Origin: Stenotrophomonas sp046736075
GTDB taxonomy: Bacteria; Pseudomonadota; Gammaproteobacteria; Xanthomonadales; Xanthomonadaceae
Assembly: GCF_046736075.1 (NCBI RefSeq)
Contig: NZ_CP177163.1
Location: 3,472,001-3,536,000 of the forward strand
Direction of reading: 5' to 3'
DNA length: 64,000 bases
Position numbers and translations under genes: made by a program. Positions 34,267-42,921 of the stretch are shown here, piece after piece (within the stretch, counting starts at the first letter, position 1; the number at the start of each line of letters is the position of its first letter). The notes beneath the pieces were generated by a model, which ran no database searches, was not told where the DNA came from, and saw nothing but the letters and a program-made list of their open reading frames with translations.

Positions 34267-36330
34267 ATGAAACTTCGTTACGCCCTGCTGCCGTTGTGCC
34301 TGCTGACCGCGATGCCGTCGCTGGCAGCCACGCGCGGCCTGGATGTGCGCGACATGATCGCGCTGGATCGGGTCTCGGCCCCGCTGCTGACCGCCGACGG
34401 CGGCAAGGTCGTGTTCGCCAAGCGCGTGGTCGGTACGGACAGCAAGGCCAGCACCGGTCTGTACATCCGCGATCTGCGCACCCGTGACGCCGCACCGCCG
34501 AAGCCGCTGACCCCGGCCGGCTGGAACGTCAACTCCGCCGCGCTGTCCGGTGACGGCCAGACCGTGTACTTCCTGAGCGCCAAGGGCGGCAGCCAGCAGC
34601 TGTATGCCATGCCGACCGCCGGCGGCACGCCGCGCCAGCTCACCGATTTCCCGGTCGATGTGGACAGCTACCACGTGTCCCCGCAGGGCGACCGCGTGGC
34701 CTTCAGCAGCGGCGTGTTCCAGGCCTGCGGCTCGGACCTGGCCTGCACCAGCAAGAAGCTGGACGCGCACAAGGCGCGCAAGAACACCGGCGAAGTCTTC
34801 GACAACCTGTTCGTGCGCCATTGGGACACCTGGAACGATGGTCGCCGCAACACGCTGTTCGTGGCGCCGCTGCCGGCAGCCAAGGGCGCTGCGGTGAAGG
34901 GCGCCTCGGCGATCAGCGCCACGCTCGACGGCGATGCGCCGTCCAAGCCGTTCGGTGGCAATGACGACTTCACCTGGTCCCCGGACGGCACGTCCGTGGT
35001 CGCCGCGATCCGCGTGGCCGGCAAGCAGGAGCCGTGGTCCACCAACTTCGACCTGTACCGCCTGGACGCCGACGGCAAGCAGGCGCCGGTGAACCTCACC
35101 GCCGCCAACCCGGCCTGGGATGCCGGCCCGGTGTTCAGCGACGACGGCAAGACCCTGTACTACCGCGCCATGAAGCGCCCGGGCTTCGAAGCCGACCGCT
35201 TCGGCCTGATGGCGATGGACGTGGCCACCGGCAAGACCCGCGAGATCGCACCGAAGTGGGACCGCTCGGCCGGTGAGATCGTGCTGTCCGGCGACGGCAA
35301 GGGCATCTACACCTCGGCCGACGACATGGGCGAACACCGCCTGTTCCTGGTCGATATCGACAGTGGCGAGGCCGCGGTGATCGCCGAAGGCGGCAGCATC
35401 GGTTCGCCCACCCGTGGCGGTACCACCCTGGCCTACACCCGCAACAGCCTCAAGAGCGGCGACCAGATCGTGGTGGCGGCCTTTGATGGCGCCAACGAGC
35501 GCGAGATCACCCCGAGCGCCGGCCAGATGCTGCCCGACGTCGCCTTCGGCGACTACGAGCAGTTCCAGTTCAAGGGCTGGAACAACGACACCGTGCACGG
35601 TTACGTGGTCAAGCCGTACAACTACCAGGAAGGCAAGACCTACCCGGTGGCGTTCCTGATCCACGGCGGCCCGCAGGGCAGCTTCGGCAACGGCTGGAGC
35701 TACCGCTGGAACCCGCAGACCTACGCGGGCCAGGGCTACGCCGTGGTGATGATCGACTTCCACGGGTCCACCGGCTACGGCCAGGCCTTCACCGACGCGA
35801 TCAGCCAGCATTGGGGCGACCGCCCGCTGGAAGACCTGCAGAAGGGCTGGGCGGCTGCGCAGAAGCAGTACCCGTTCCTCAACGGCGACAAGGCGTGTGC
35901 GCTGGGCGCCAGCTACGGCGGCTTCATGGTCAACTGGATCGCCGGCAACTGGAACGAGCCGTGGAAGTGCCTGGTCAACCATGACGGCGTGTTCGACCAG
36001 CGCATGATGGGCTACGCCACCGAGGAACTGTGGTTCACCGAGTGGGAGCAGGGCGGTACGCCGTACCAGAAGGCCGCGAACTACGAGAAGTTCAACCCGG
36101 TCAACCATGTTGCTGAGTGGAAGAAGCCGATCCTGGTGATCCACGGCCAGCTCGACTTCCGCATTCCGGTTGAACAGGGTCTGGCCGCGTTCACCGCTGC
36201 ACAGCGCCAGGGGATCGAGTCCAAGTTCCTGTACTTCCCGGACGAAAACCACTGGGTGCTCAAGCCGCAGAACAGCGTGCAGTGGCACGACACCGTCAAC
36301 GGCTGGTTGAAGCAGCACATCGGCGAATAA
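34267..36330 (+). CDS. S9-family dipeptidyl-peptidase (DPP5-like)
   Basis: A 687-residue exported peptidase. Signal peptide about 1-20 (ending SLAA), beta-propeller about 25-420, and an alpha/beta-hydrolase domain with nucleophile motif GASYGGF, acid near HGQLDFRIP and His in FPDENHWVL. The LGASYGGFMVNWIAGN stretch and the start-to-end layout fit dipeptidyl-peptidase 5, which releases dipeptides from peptide N-termini. GGAG at 34257-34260 supports ATG 34267. Its dipeptide products would suit the POT transporter nearby. A good rho-independent terminator follows. Confidence 0.9.
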   Translation: MKLRYALLPLCLLTAMPSLAATRGLDVRDMIALDRVSAPLLTADGGKVVFAKRVVGTDSKASTGLYIRDLRTRDAAPPKPLTPAGWNVNSAALSGDGQTVYFLSAKGGSQQLYAMPTAGGTPRQLTDFPVDVDSYHVSPQGDRVAFSSGVFQACGSDLACTSKKLDAHKARKNTGEVFDNLFVRHWDTWNDGRRNTLFVAPLPAAKGAAVKGASAISATLDGDAPSKPFGGNDDFTWSPDGTSVVAAIRVAGKQEPWSTNFDLYRLDADGKQAPVNLTAANPAWDAGPVFSDDGKTLYYRAMKRPGFEADRFGLMAMDVATGKTREIAPKWDRSAGEIVLSGDGKGIYTSADDMGEHRLFLVDIDSGEAAVIAEGGSIGSPTRGGTTLAYTRNSLKSGDQIVVAAFDGANEREITPSAGQMLPDVAFGDYEQFQFKGWNNDTVHGYVVKPYNYQEGKTYPVAFLIHGGPQGSFGNGWSYRWNPQTYAGQGYAVVMIDFHGSTGYGQAFTDAISQHWGDRPLEDLQKGWAAAQKQYPFLNGDKACALGASYGGFMVNWIAGNWNEPWKCLVNHDGVFDQRMMGYATEELWFTEWEQGGTPYQKAANYEKFNPVNHVAEWKKPILVIHGQLDFRIPVEQGLAAFTAAQRQGIESKFLYFPDENHWVLKPQNSVQWHDTVNGWLKQHIGE

Positions 36331-36340
36331 GGCCGATTGC

Positions 36341-36368
36341 AGCGCCGCCCTCCGGGGTGGCGCTTTTC
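36341..36368 (+). terminator. Rho-independent terminator after the DPP5-like gene
   Basis: AGCGCCGCCC (36341-36350), loop TCCG, GGGTGGCGCT (36355-36364; one G-T pair), then TTTC: a strong stem with a short U-run, 10 bases after the stop. Confidence 0.85.
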
Positions 36369-36372
36369 ATTG

Positions 36373-36435
36373 GTGCCGGCTGCTGGCCGGCAACCCCATC
36401 GACTCTGCGAGGTTGCCGGCCAGCGGCCGGCACTA
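36373..36435. repeat. SMAG/REP dimer in the 5' region of the DUF819 gene
   Basis: Two hairpins in opposite orientation: TGCCGGCTGCTGGCCGGCA (about 36374-36392) and TTGCCGGCCAGCGGCCGGCACTAC (about 36412-36435), the second ending in CTAC, the reverse complement of the GTAG mark. The pair ends about 14 bases before the DUF819 start codon and so lies in its untranslated leader. Confidence 0.85.
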
Positions 36436-36448
36436 CCGGGATGCCCTC

Positions 36449-37681
36449 ATGCCCCTGATCCAGAACGACATCGTCGTCTTTGGCCTGATCGCCGCCACCC
36501 TTGGCGCCGTGTTCTGGACCGCCTCGCGCCCGCGCGGGCTGTGGAAACACTTCTACGCCGTCGTGCCGGCCCTGCTGCTGTGCTACCTGATCCCCGGCAT
36601 CTACAACACCGTGGGCCTCATCGACGGGCAGAACACGCGCCTGTACAACCCGGTCGCACGCGACGTCCTGCTGCCCGCCGCGCTGGTGCTGCTGACCCTG
36701 GCGGTGGACATCAAGGGCATCCTGCGGCTGGGCCCGAAACTCATCGCGATGTACCTCGGTGCCTCCTTCAGCATCATGCTCGGTGCAGTGGTCGCTTTCC
36801 TGTTGATGAAGTGGCTGCATCCGTCCACCGTTGCCGGCGACACCTGGGCCGGCATGGCGGCACTGGCCGGCAGTTGGATCGGCGGCGGCGCCAACATGCT
36901 GGCCATGCGTGAGGTGTTCGACGTCAATGCGACCACCTTCGGGCAGTTCGCCGTGGTCGATGTCGGCGTTGGCTACGTATGGATGGCGGTGCTGATCTTC
37001 ATGGCCGGCCACGCGTCGAAGATCGACGCGGCCAGCGGGGCCGATACCTCGGCGATCGATGCGCTGAAGGTGCGCATCGAGAAGTTCCAGGCCGAACACG
37101 AACGCGTGGCCAGCCTGACCGACCTGATGCTGATCATCGCGGTCGCCTTCGGCACCGTCGGCCTGTCGCATGCCATCGCCGGGCCGGTATCGGCCTGGTT
37201 CAAGGGCCATGTCAGCTGGGCCTCGCAGTTCAGCCTCGACGCGCCGTTCGTGTGGGTCGTGGTCATCTCCACCACCTGCGGCCTGGCGCTGAGCTTCACC
37301 CGTGCCCGCAACCTCGAAGGCGCCGGTGCCTCCAAGCTCGGTTCGTTGCTGCTGTATTTCCTGATCGCGTGCATCGGCATGCAGATGGACCTGCTCGCGC
37401 TGCTGGAACGCCCGTGGCTGTTCCTGCTCGGCCTGATCTGGATCGCCGTGCACATCGTGCTGCTGTCGACGCTGGCGATCGTGCTGAAGGTGCCGTTCTT
37501 CTACTTCGCGATCGGCTCGCAATCCAACATCGGCGGTCCGGCGTCGGCACCGGTCGTGGCGAGCGCCTTCCATCCGTCGCTGGCCCCGGTTGGCGTACTG
37601 CTCGGTACGATGGGCTATGCCACCGGCACGTACCTGGCCTACATCGTCGGCATCACCCTGCGCGCGCTGGCAGGGCAGTAG
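36449..37681 (+). CDS. DUF819 family integral membrane protein
   Basis: A 410-residue protein with about ten hydrophobic helices. It resembles DUF819 proteins (YjcL-like; AGSWIGGGANMLAMREVF, LLLYFLIACIGMQMDL, IGSQSNIGGPASAPVVASAF), a family proposed to be transporters but without a proven substrate. ATG 36449 is the first reasonable start after the REP dimer; no strong ribosome site precedes it. Its stop is 19 bases before the first unit of the REP array. Confidence 0.85.
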   Translation: MPLIQNDIVVFGLIAATLGAVFWTASRPRGLWKHFYAVVPALLLCYLIPGIYNTVGLIDGQNTRLYNPVARDVLLPAALVLLTLAVDIKGILRLGPKLIAMYLGASFSIMLGAVVAFLLMKWLHPSTVAGDTWAGMAALAGSWIGGGANMLAMREVFDVNATTFGQFAVVDVGVGYVWMAVLIFMAGHASKIDAASGADTSAIDALKVRIEKFQAEHERVASLTDLMLIIAVAFGTVGLSHAIAGPVSAWFKGHVSWASQFSLDAPFVWVVVISTTCGLALSFTRARNLEGAGASKLGSLLLYFLIACIGMQMDLLALLERPWLFLLGLIWIAVHIVLLSTLAIVLKVPFFYFAIGSQSNIGGPASAPVVASAFHPSLAPVGVLLGTMGYATGTYLAYIVGITLRALAGQ

Positions 37682-37700
37682 GCGGCGACCAGGCGCCCTG

Positions 37701-38556
37701 GTGGCGCCCGACCGCTGGTCGGGCGACGGCGCGCAGCGGCGGGGTTTGCACTCGCCGGGATGCAATTGCCGGCCAGCGGCCGGCACTACCTGTGCCAAAC
37801 GCCCTGGTAGCGCCCGACCGCTGGTCGGGCGACGGCGCGCAGCGGCGGGGTTTGCACCCGCCGGGATGCGATTGCCGGCCAGCGGCCGGCACTACCCGTG
37901 CGAAACGCCCTGGTAGCGCCCGACTGCTGGTCGGGCGACGGCGCGCAGCGCCGGGGTTTGCACCCGCCGGGATGCGATTGCCGGCCAGCGGCCGGCACTA
38001 CTCGTGCGAAACGTCCTGGTAGCGCCCGACCGCTGGTCGGGCGGCGGCGCGCAGCGGCGGGGTTTGCACCCGCCGGGATGCGATTGCCGGCCAGCGGCCG
38101 GCACTACCTGTGCGGCATTCCGCGGCGGCAACCAAACGCTCTGGTAGCGCCCGACCTCTGGTCGGGCGACGGCGCGCAGCGCCGGGGTTTGCACCCACCG
38201 GGATGCGATTGCCGGCCAGCGGCCGGCACTACCTGTGCGAAACGCTCTGGTAGCGCCCGACCGCTGGTCGGGCGACGGCGCGCAGCGGCGGGGTTTGCGC
38301 GGACCGGGGTGCGATTGCCGGCCAGCGGCCGGCACTACCTGTGCTAAACGCCTTGGTAGCGCCCGACCGCTGGTCGGGCGGCGGCGCGCAGCGCCGGGGT
38401 TTGTACCCGCCGGGATGCGATTGCCGGCCAGCGGCCGGCACTACCCGTGCGAAACGCTCTGGTAGCGCCCGACCGCTGGTCGGGCGACGGCGCGCAGCGC
38501 CGGGGTTTGCACGAACGGGGATGCGATTGCCGGCCAGCGGCCGGCACTACCTGTGC
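37701..38556. repeat. Array of eight 106-bp units, each a facing pair of SMAG/REP hairpins
   Basis: Units begin at GTGG 37701 and GTAG 37807, 37913, 38019, 38144, 38250, 38356 and 38462. The period is exactly 106 bases except one step of 125, where 19 extra bases are inserted between units 4 and 5. Each unit has two palindromes: GCGCCCGACCgctGGTCGGGCG after GTAG, then TGCCGGCCagcGGCCGGCA running into CTAC, so the two hairpins face each other. Between them is a conserved stretch with a GCGCAGCG core. Units differ at only a few bases. The array fills the gap between two converging genes. It is not CRISPR: no unique spacers are present, and the reading frames inside it are by-products. Confidence 0.95.
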
Positions 38557-38557
38557 T

Positions 38558-39043
38558 TCAGGCGGGGAGGAGGCCGCGTTCGACCAGCCAGGCTTTGGCG
38601 TCTTCCGCGTCCTGCTCGAACCACGCCTTCGTGGACCCCAGCCGATACGTGTACCCCCACGCATCCATGTCGGCCATCAGCCGATTACTGCCCACGCCCG
38701 GCAACTGCGCCGCCAGCACGATCTGCAGGTAGCAGGTGGCGTCTTCCTCGGGCACCGAATCGGTCGCATCCGTGTGCACCAGCGCGCGTCGCTCCGGTGG
38801 CAGCACGATCAGGTGGCAGGCCTCGTGCAGCATCGAGTGCACCGGCGTGTCGTCGCGCACGTACACATCGCTGCCGATGATGCCCGCCTCGGGCTCGCCC
38901 CAGTAGCTGCCCGGGATCGGCGCACCCGCCTCGACCCGATGCAGGCGCAGTGTGTGCGCCGCCAGCAGTGCGGCAGCGTCCTCGAAATGGATGTCGCCGA
39001 CGCAGGTGACCTGCGGCTCGGCGTCGATGGCGACGTTGGTCAT
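38558..39043 (-). CDS. Putative zincin-like protein, HExxH motif
   Basis: A 161-residue soluble protein without a signal peptide. It has HSMLHEACHLIVLP (H73, E74, H77), a possible zinc-binding HExxH, followed about 20 residues later by an acidic SVPEEDATCYL that could supply the third ligand. It may therefore be a small metallopeptidase, though the family was not recognised. The stop codon is adjacent to the REP array. It lies downstream of minE, 49 bases away across a terminator, so it may have its own promoter. Confidence 0.65.
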   Translation of the reverse strand: MTNVAIDAEPQVTCVGDIHFEDAAALLAAHTLRLHRVEAGAPIPGSYWGEPEAGIIGSDVYVRDDTPVHSMLHEACHLIVLPPERRALVHTDATDSVPEEDATCYLQIVLAAQLPGVGSNRLMADMDAWGYTYRLGSTKAWFEQDAEDAKAWLVERGLLPA

Positions 39044-39059
39044 GCGGTATGAACAAAGT

Positions 39060-39085
39060 ACGCCCCTTCCGCAGGGAAGGGGCGT
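39060..39085 (-). terminator. Terminator of the min operon
   Basis: ACGCCCCTTCC (39060-39070) pairs perfectly with GGAAGGGGCGT (39075-39085), loop GCAG. On the minus strand it follows the minE stop by 7 bases and is followed by ACTTTGTTC, a weak U-run. Confidence 0.8.
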
Positions 39086-39091
39086 TGTCGG

Positions 39092-39352
39092 TCAGGGCTG
39101 CTGCGGACCTTCCGGCAGCGCCACGGAGATATCCAGTACGTCATGCTCGCCGTCCTTGACCAGGTCCACCCTGACCGCGTCGGCGTCGATGTTGACGTAC
39201 TTCTTGATCACTTCCAGCAGCTCGCGCTGCAGCAGCGGCAGGTAATCCGGGCCGCCACGGTGGCTGCGTTCCTGCGCGATGATGATCTGCAGGCGGTTCT
39301 TGGCCGTTTCGGCAGTGGTCTTCTTCCGGTTCAGGAAATCGAACAGTCCCAT
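39092..39352 (-). CDS. minE: Cell division topological specificity factor MinE
   Basis: An 86-residue protein, normal MinE length. The N-terminal MGLFDFLNRKK is the MinE membrane-targeting/MinD-binding segment, and the middle holds NRLQIIIAQER (the MinD-contact beta strand). MinE forms a ring that sweeps MinCD to the poles so division occurs at mid-cell. It starts 2 bases after the minD stop on the same strand. Confidence 0.97.
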   Translation of the reverse strand: MGLFDFLNRKKTTAETAKNRLQIIIAQERSHRGGPDYLPLLQRELLEVIKKYVNIDADAVRVDLVKDGEHDVLDISVALPEGPQQP

Positions 39353-39354
39353 GC

Positions 39355-40164
39355 TTACCCTCCGAACAGCTTGCTGAAGAAGCCTTTCTTCTCCACGGTG
39401 GTGAAGCGCATCGGACGCTCTTCGCCGAGAATGCGGCCCACCGCATCTTCGTAGGCCTGACCCGCCGCCGATTCGGGGTCCAGGATCACCGGCTCGCCCT
39501 TGTTGGACGCGTTCAGCACGTCGCCCGATTCGGGCACCACGCCGATCGCCTTCAGGCCCAGCACTTCCTCGACGTCGGTGATGCTCAGCATCTCGCCACT
39601 TTCCACCCGTACCGGGCTGTAGCGCGTGAGCAGCAGGAACGCCGGCACGTTCTGGCCGGACTCGGCCTTGTGCGTCTTCGAATCCAGCAGGCCGATGATG
39701 CGGTCGGAGTCGCGCACCGACGACACTTCCGGATTCACCACCACCACCGCGCGGTCGGCGTAGTACATCGCCAGGAACGCACCCTTCTCGATGCCGGCCG
39801 GCGAGTCGCAGATGATGTAGTCGAAGCCGTCGGCGGCCAGGTCCTTGAGCACCTTGCCCACGCCTTCCTGGGTCAGCGCATCCTTGTCGCGGGTCTGCGA
39901 GGCAGCCAGCACGTACAGGTTGTCGAACCGCTTGTCCTTGATCAGCGACTGCTTGAGGGTCGCTTCGCCGTGCACGACATTGACGAAGTCGTACACCACG
40001 CGGCGCTCGCAGCCCATGATCAGGTCGAGGTTGCGCAGGCCGACGTCGAAGTCGATCACCGCCACCTTCTTGCCACGACGCGCCAGGCCGCAGGCCAGGC
40101 TTGCGCTGGTAGTGGTCTTGCCGACGCCGCCTTTGCCGGAGGTGACTACGATGATTTCAGCCAA
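39355..40164 (-). CDS. minD: Septum site-determining ATPase MinD
   Basis: A 269-residue ATPase with the deviant Walker A motif SGKGGVGKTT (K11, K16) of the MinD/ParA group and a C-terminal amphipathic membrane-targeting end (KKGFFSKLFGG). MinD-ATP binds the membrane, recruits MinC, and is released by MinE. It lies between minC (36 bases upstream) and minE in the standard gene order. Confidence 0.98.
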   Translation of the reverse strand: MAEIIVVTSGKGGVGKTTTSASLACGLARRGKKVAVIDFDVGLRNLDLIMGCERRVVYDFVNVVHGEATLKQSLIKDKRFDNLYVLAASQTRDKDALTQEGVGKVLKDLAADGFDYIICDSPAGIEKGAFLAMYYADRAVVVVNPEVSSVRDSDRIIGLLDSKTHKAESGQNVPAFLLLTRYSPVRVESGEMLSITDVEEVLGLKAIGVVPESGDVLNASNKGEPVILDPESAAGQAYEDAVGRILGEERPMRFTTVEKKGFFSKLFGG

Positions 40165-40200
40165 AGGACTTCTCCTGATTCTTATATTTTGGGGGCTGCA

Positions 40201-40989
40201 TCAGTCCAGCGCAGCGATCTTGATCTGGTCCTGTTCCAGCCACACCTGCACGGCCTTGCCGCGCAGGTTGTCCGGCACATCGTCCAGTACCTTGTAATGG
40301 CCGGCAATGGCGACCAGTTCAGCATGGAAATCACGGCAGAAAATGCGCGCCGTGGTATTGCCTTGGGCACCTGCCAGGGCGCGGCCCCGCAGCGTACCGT
40401 AGATATGGATGCTGCCGTCGGCGATGACTTCCGCGCCGGCACCAACCGTGGCCATCACGGTCAGGTCGCAGTTCTCGGCATACAGCTGCTGGCCGGAACG
40501 GACATTGCTGGTCTGCATGCGGCCGGGCTGCGGCGCACCGCCGGCCGGCGGTGCGGCAACCGGTGCCGGCGTGGCGGCAGCCGCCGCACGGCTGCGCCGC
40601 GGCGGTTCCGGTGCCGGCGGCGGGGCCACGGGTTCAGCCTCGGCGCGCTCGTACTGCGCGCGGAACTTGGCCAGCAAAGGCAGGCCAAGCTGCTGGGACA
40701 GCAGGTCGGTCTCGGTGGTGCCGTAGGCCAGCGCCACCGGCAGCACGCCGGCGCCACGCAGGCCGTCGAGCAGCGCCCGGGCCGTGGTCACGTCGGGCAT
40801 CTGGCTCAGGCCACCGAAGTCCAGGATCACCGCGGCGCGCCCGAACAGCTTGGGCGCGCGTGCCACGCGGTCATGCATTTCACGGGTGAGACGTTCAACG
40901 TCGAGGGTGCGGATGCGCAGGTTGGCGATGCCGACCTGGCCGATCTTCAGTTCCCCGGCCTGTTCAAAATCCATGTTCGCTGCCACCAA
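40201..40989 (-). CDS. minC: Septum site-determining protein MinC
   Basis: A 262-residue inhibitor of FtsZ assembly. The N-terminal FtsZ-contacting domain spans about 5-105. A long Ala/Pro linker follows, then the C-terminal beta-helix that dimerises and binds MinD (SGQQLYAENCDLTVMATVGAGAEVIADGSIHIYGTLRGRALAGA). The GTG at 40989 matches the remembered opening of Xanthomonas homologues; an ATG at 40974 is the alternative. It directly abuts the stop of the upstream GNAT gene, so the two are translated together. Confidence 0.96.
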   Translation of the reverse strand: MVAANMDFEQAGELKIGQVGIANLRIRTLDVERLTREMHDRVARAPKLFGRAAVILDFGGLSQMPDVTTARALLDGLRGAGVLPVALAYGTTETDLLSQQLGLPLLAKFRAQYERAEAEPVAPPPAPEPPRRSRAAAAATPAPVAAPPAGGAPQPGRMQTSNVRSGQQLYAENCDLTVMATVGAGAEVIADGSIHIYGTLRGRALAGAQGNTTARIFCRDFHAELVAIAGHYKVLDDVPDNLRGKAVQVWLEQDQIKIAALD

Positions 40990-41586
40990 TCAGGTCCCCG
41001 TCGGCCGTTGTGCGCGCAGCGGCTCGCGACGATGGCCCACCCAGGGCACGTCGGGCAGCTGGTCGCCGTAGGTGTCGTGCACCCACTGGTAACTGCACAG
41101 GTCCTTGAGCAGCATGCTGGCGCGCACGTCCACGTGCGACATGGTGTTCTGCCCGACCTCGCGGAAGCCGAAGCTGCCGTGGAAGAGCAGGGCGGCATCG
41201 GCGCCGTGGTCGAGGAACACCTCGCAGGTCATCTGCGGGTAGCGCAGCTCGGCGTAGCTCTGTGCATCGGCATAGAACGCCCGACCGACGCCACCGCCAC
41301 GACGGCGGCTGGCGACCACGATGCGGTCGATGTAGAAGAAGCCGGTGCCCAGGTGCTGCTTGAACCAGGCGAAGTTGGTGCTGTCGTGCTGGCTCTCGCT
41401 GCCGAAGCCGATCAGGAAACCGGCCAGGTTGCCGTCGCGCTCGGCGACGCGGAAATATTCAGCGGTTTCGTAGAACAGACGCAGTCGCGCGGCATCCAGC
41501 GGCAGGATGGCCAGGCCGGCGTTGTTGTTCAGGGCCAGGACGGAATCGAGCTCGTGCTCGCGCACGTCGCGGATGACAATCGACAT
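40990..41586 (-). CDS. GNAT-family N-acetyltransferase, first gene of the min operon
   Basis: A 198-residue GNAT protein with the acetyl-CoA binding pattern FFYIDRIVVASRRRGGGVGRAFYADA (the RRxGxGR/A-type loop) and a late FREVGQ region. Substrate unknown. Its stop codon touches the minC start, so it is the leading gene of a GNAT-minC-minD-minE unit. A role in division control is not known and is only suggested by position. Confidence 0.85.
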   Translation of the reverse strand: MSIVIRDVREHELDSVLALNNNAGLAILPLDAARLRLFYETAEYFRVAERDGNLAGFLIGFGSESQHDSTNFAWFKQHLGTGFFYIDRIVVASRRRGGGVGRAFYADAQSYAELRYPQMTCEVFLDHGADAALLFHGSFGFREVGQNTMSHVDVRASMLLKDLCSYQWVHDTYGDQLPDVPWVGHRREPLRAQRPTGT

Positions 41587-41724
41587 TGTGACTCCGTGGG
41601 GTAACGCGGTCGGCCCATCGAGGGGCCCTGCGCCGGATTATTGCATGGGTGGCCGCCCCCCGCGAGCCGGCGGCCATGACTTATGTCCGGGTGCAGGGGC
41701 GCAGGTTCAGCCTAAGATGCATCC

Positions 41725-42921
41725 ATGTTGGGATACCTCAGCCAAACCCGAGTACTGCGACTGGCCGGCCTGTTCACCTGGGTCATGCTCGGCTTGCCGT
41801 TGGTGTACTCCCAGTACGAAGCCCTGATCCGCCACAGCGGCGGGGTGGATCTGTTCGCCGTGCTGCTGTTCGTGGCCTACCTGGCATTCGGCGGCGGCTA
41901 CCTGTGGCTCACCCGTGGCCTGCGCCACGGCGGGCACTCGGCCTGGTACGACCGCGCGATCCTGGTCCTGCTGACCGTCTCGGCGCTGGGGGTGAGCTTC
42001 CTCAGCGGCTCGGGCCTGGGCAGCATCCTGATGATGGTGGCGGCCGGGGTGATTCCGTGGATGCTGCCGGCGCGGGTGGGGGTGATCTGGCTGCTGCTCA
42101 GCCAGCTCGCGGTGGCCCCGGTCTACTACCTGTTTCTGCCGTTCTCGCTGTTCGAGGCGGTGATGCAGTCGCTGCTGTATGGCGGCTTCTCCATGTTCAT
42201 CTTCGTGACCAGCCTGGTTGCCCGGCAGCAGACCGACGCCCGCGAGGAACAGCGCCGGCTCAACACCGAACTGCGCGCCACCCGCGTGCTGCTGGCCGAG
42301 AGCGCGCGCGTCAACGAGCGCACCCGCATCTCGCGCGAGCTGCACGACCTGCTCGGCCACCACCTCACCGCGCTCAGCCTGAACCTGGAAGTGGCCGGCC
42401 ACATCACCGAGGGCCAGGCCCAGGAGCACGTGCACCAGGCCCATACCCTGGCCAAGCTGCTGCTGACCGATGTGCGCGAGGCGGTCAGCCAGCTGCGCGA
42501 CAGCGGCGCGATCGACCTCGCTGCGGCCCTGCGCCCGTTGACCGAGCAGGTGCCGTCGCTGGCCATCCACCTGGACATCGAAGAACCGCTGAGCGTGGAA
42601 GACCCCGAGCGCGCCCATGTGCTGCTGCGCTGCACCCAGGAAATCATCACCAATGCCGTGCGCCATGCGCACGCCCGCAACCTGTGGATCCGCGTGCGCC
42701 GGGAGGCGCCGGGCATGGTGGTGCTGCAGGCGCATGATGACGGGGTGGGGGCCGACGGCATCGTTGTCGGCAATGGCTTGCGCGGGATGCGCGAACGCCT
42801 GCAACAATGCGGCGGAGAGCTGCAGATTGAAACCCGCCGGGGACAGGGCTTCCGCCTGTGCGCCTCGGTCCCCGGCGTGCCAGTGCTGATGCTGGGTGCC
42901 ATCCTGGAAGGAGTGCGTTGA
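41725..42921 (+). CDS. Sensor histidine kinase, NarL/DesK type
   Basis: A 398-residue membrane kinase. Residues 1-170 hold about six hydrophobic helices with short loops, so sensing probably happens within the membrane, as in DesK-like kinases. The H-box is RISRELHDLLGHHLTALSL (H207), followed by a HATPase domain (NAVRHAHA; DDGVGADG; GNGLRGMRERL). Its TGA overlaps the response regulator's ATG (TGATG), a coupled pair. The signal is not evident; membrane state is a reasonable guess. Confidence 0.93.
   Translation: MLGYLSQTRVLRLAGLFTWVMLGLPLVYSQYEALIRHSGGVDLFAVLLFVAYLAFGGGYLWLTRGLRHGGHSAWYDRAILVLLTVSALGVSFLSGSGLGSILMMVAAGVIPWMLPARVGVIWLLLSQLAVAPVYYLFLPFSLFEAVMQSLLYGGFSMFIFVTSLVARQQTDAREEQRRLNTELRATRVLLAESARVNERTRISRELHDLLGHHLTALSLNLEVAGHITEGQAQEHVHQAHTLAKLLLTDVREAVSQLRDSGAIDLAAALRPLTEQVPSLAIHLDIEEPLSVEDPERAHVLLRCTQEIITNAVRHAHARNLWIRVRREAPGMVVLQAHDDGVGADGIVVGNGLRGMRERLQQCGGELQIETRRGQGFRLCASVPGVPVLMLGAILEGVR

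Noticed and set aside
32021..34495. An 824-residue minus-strand open frame opposite the OPT gene
   Set aside because: Low-complexity His/Gln/Gly-rich translation, antisense to a definite transporter gene.
37701..38556. Several 60-180-residue open frames (MRNALVAPDRWSG-like, LVGRRRAA-like) on both strands
   Set aside because: They come from repeating the 106-bp unit through three frames (106 is not a multiple of 3). Each is a shuffled copy of the repeat and has no ribosome site.
37701..38556. CRISPR array
   Set aside because: There are no unique spacers; the whole 106-bp unit repeats, and each unit is built of two facing palindromes. No cas genes are nearby.
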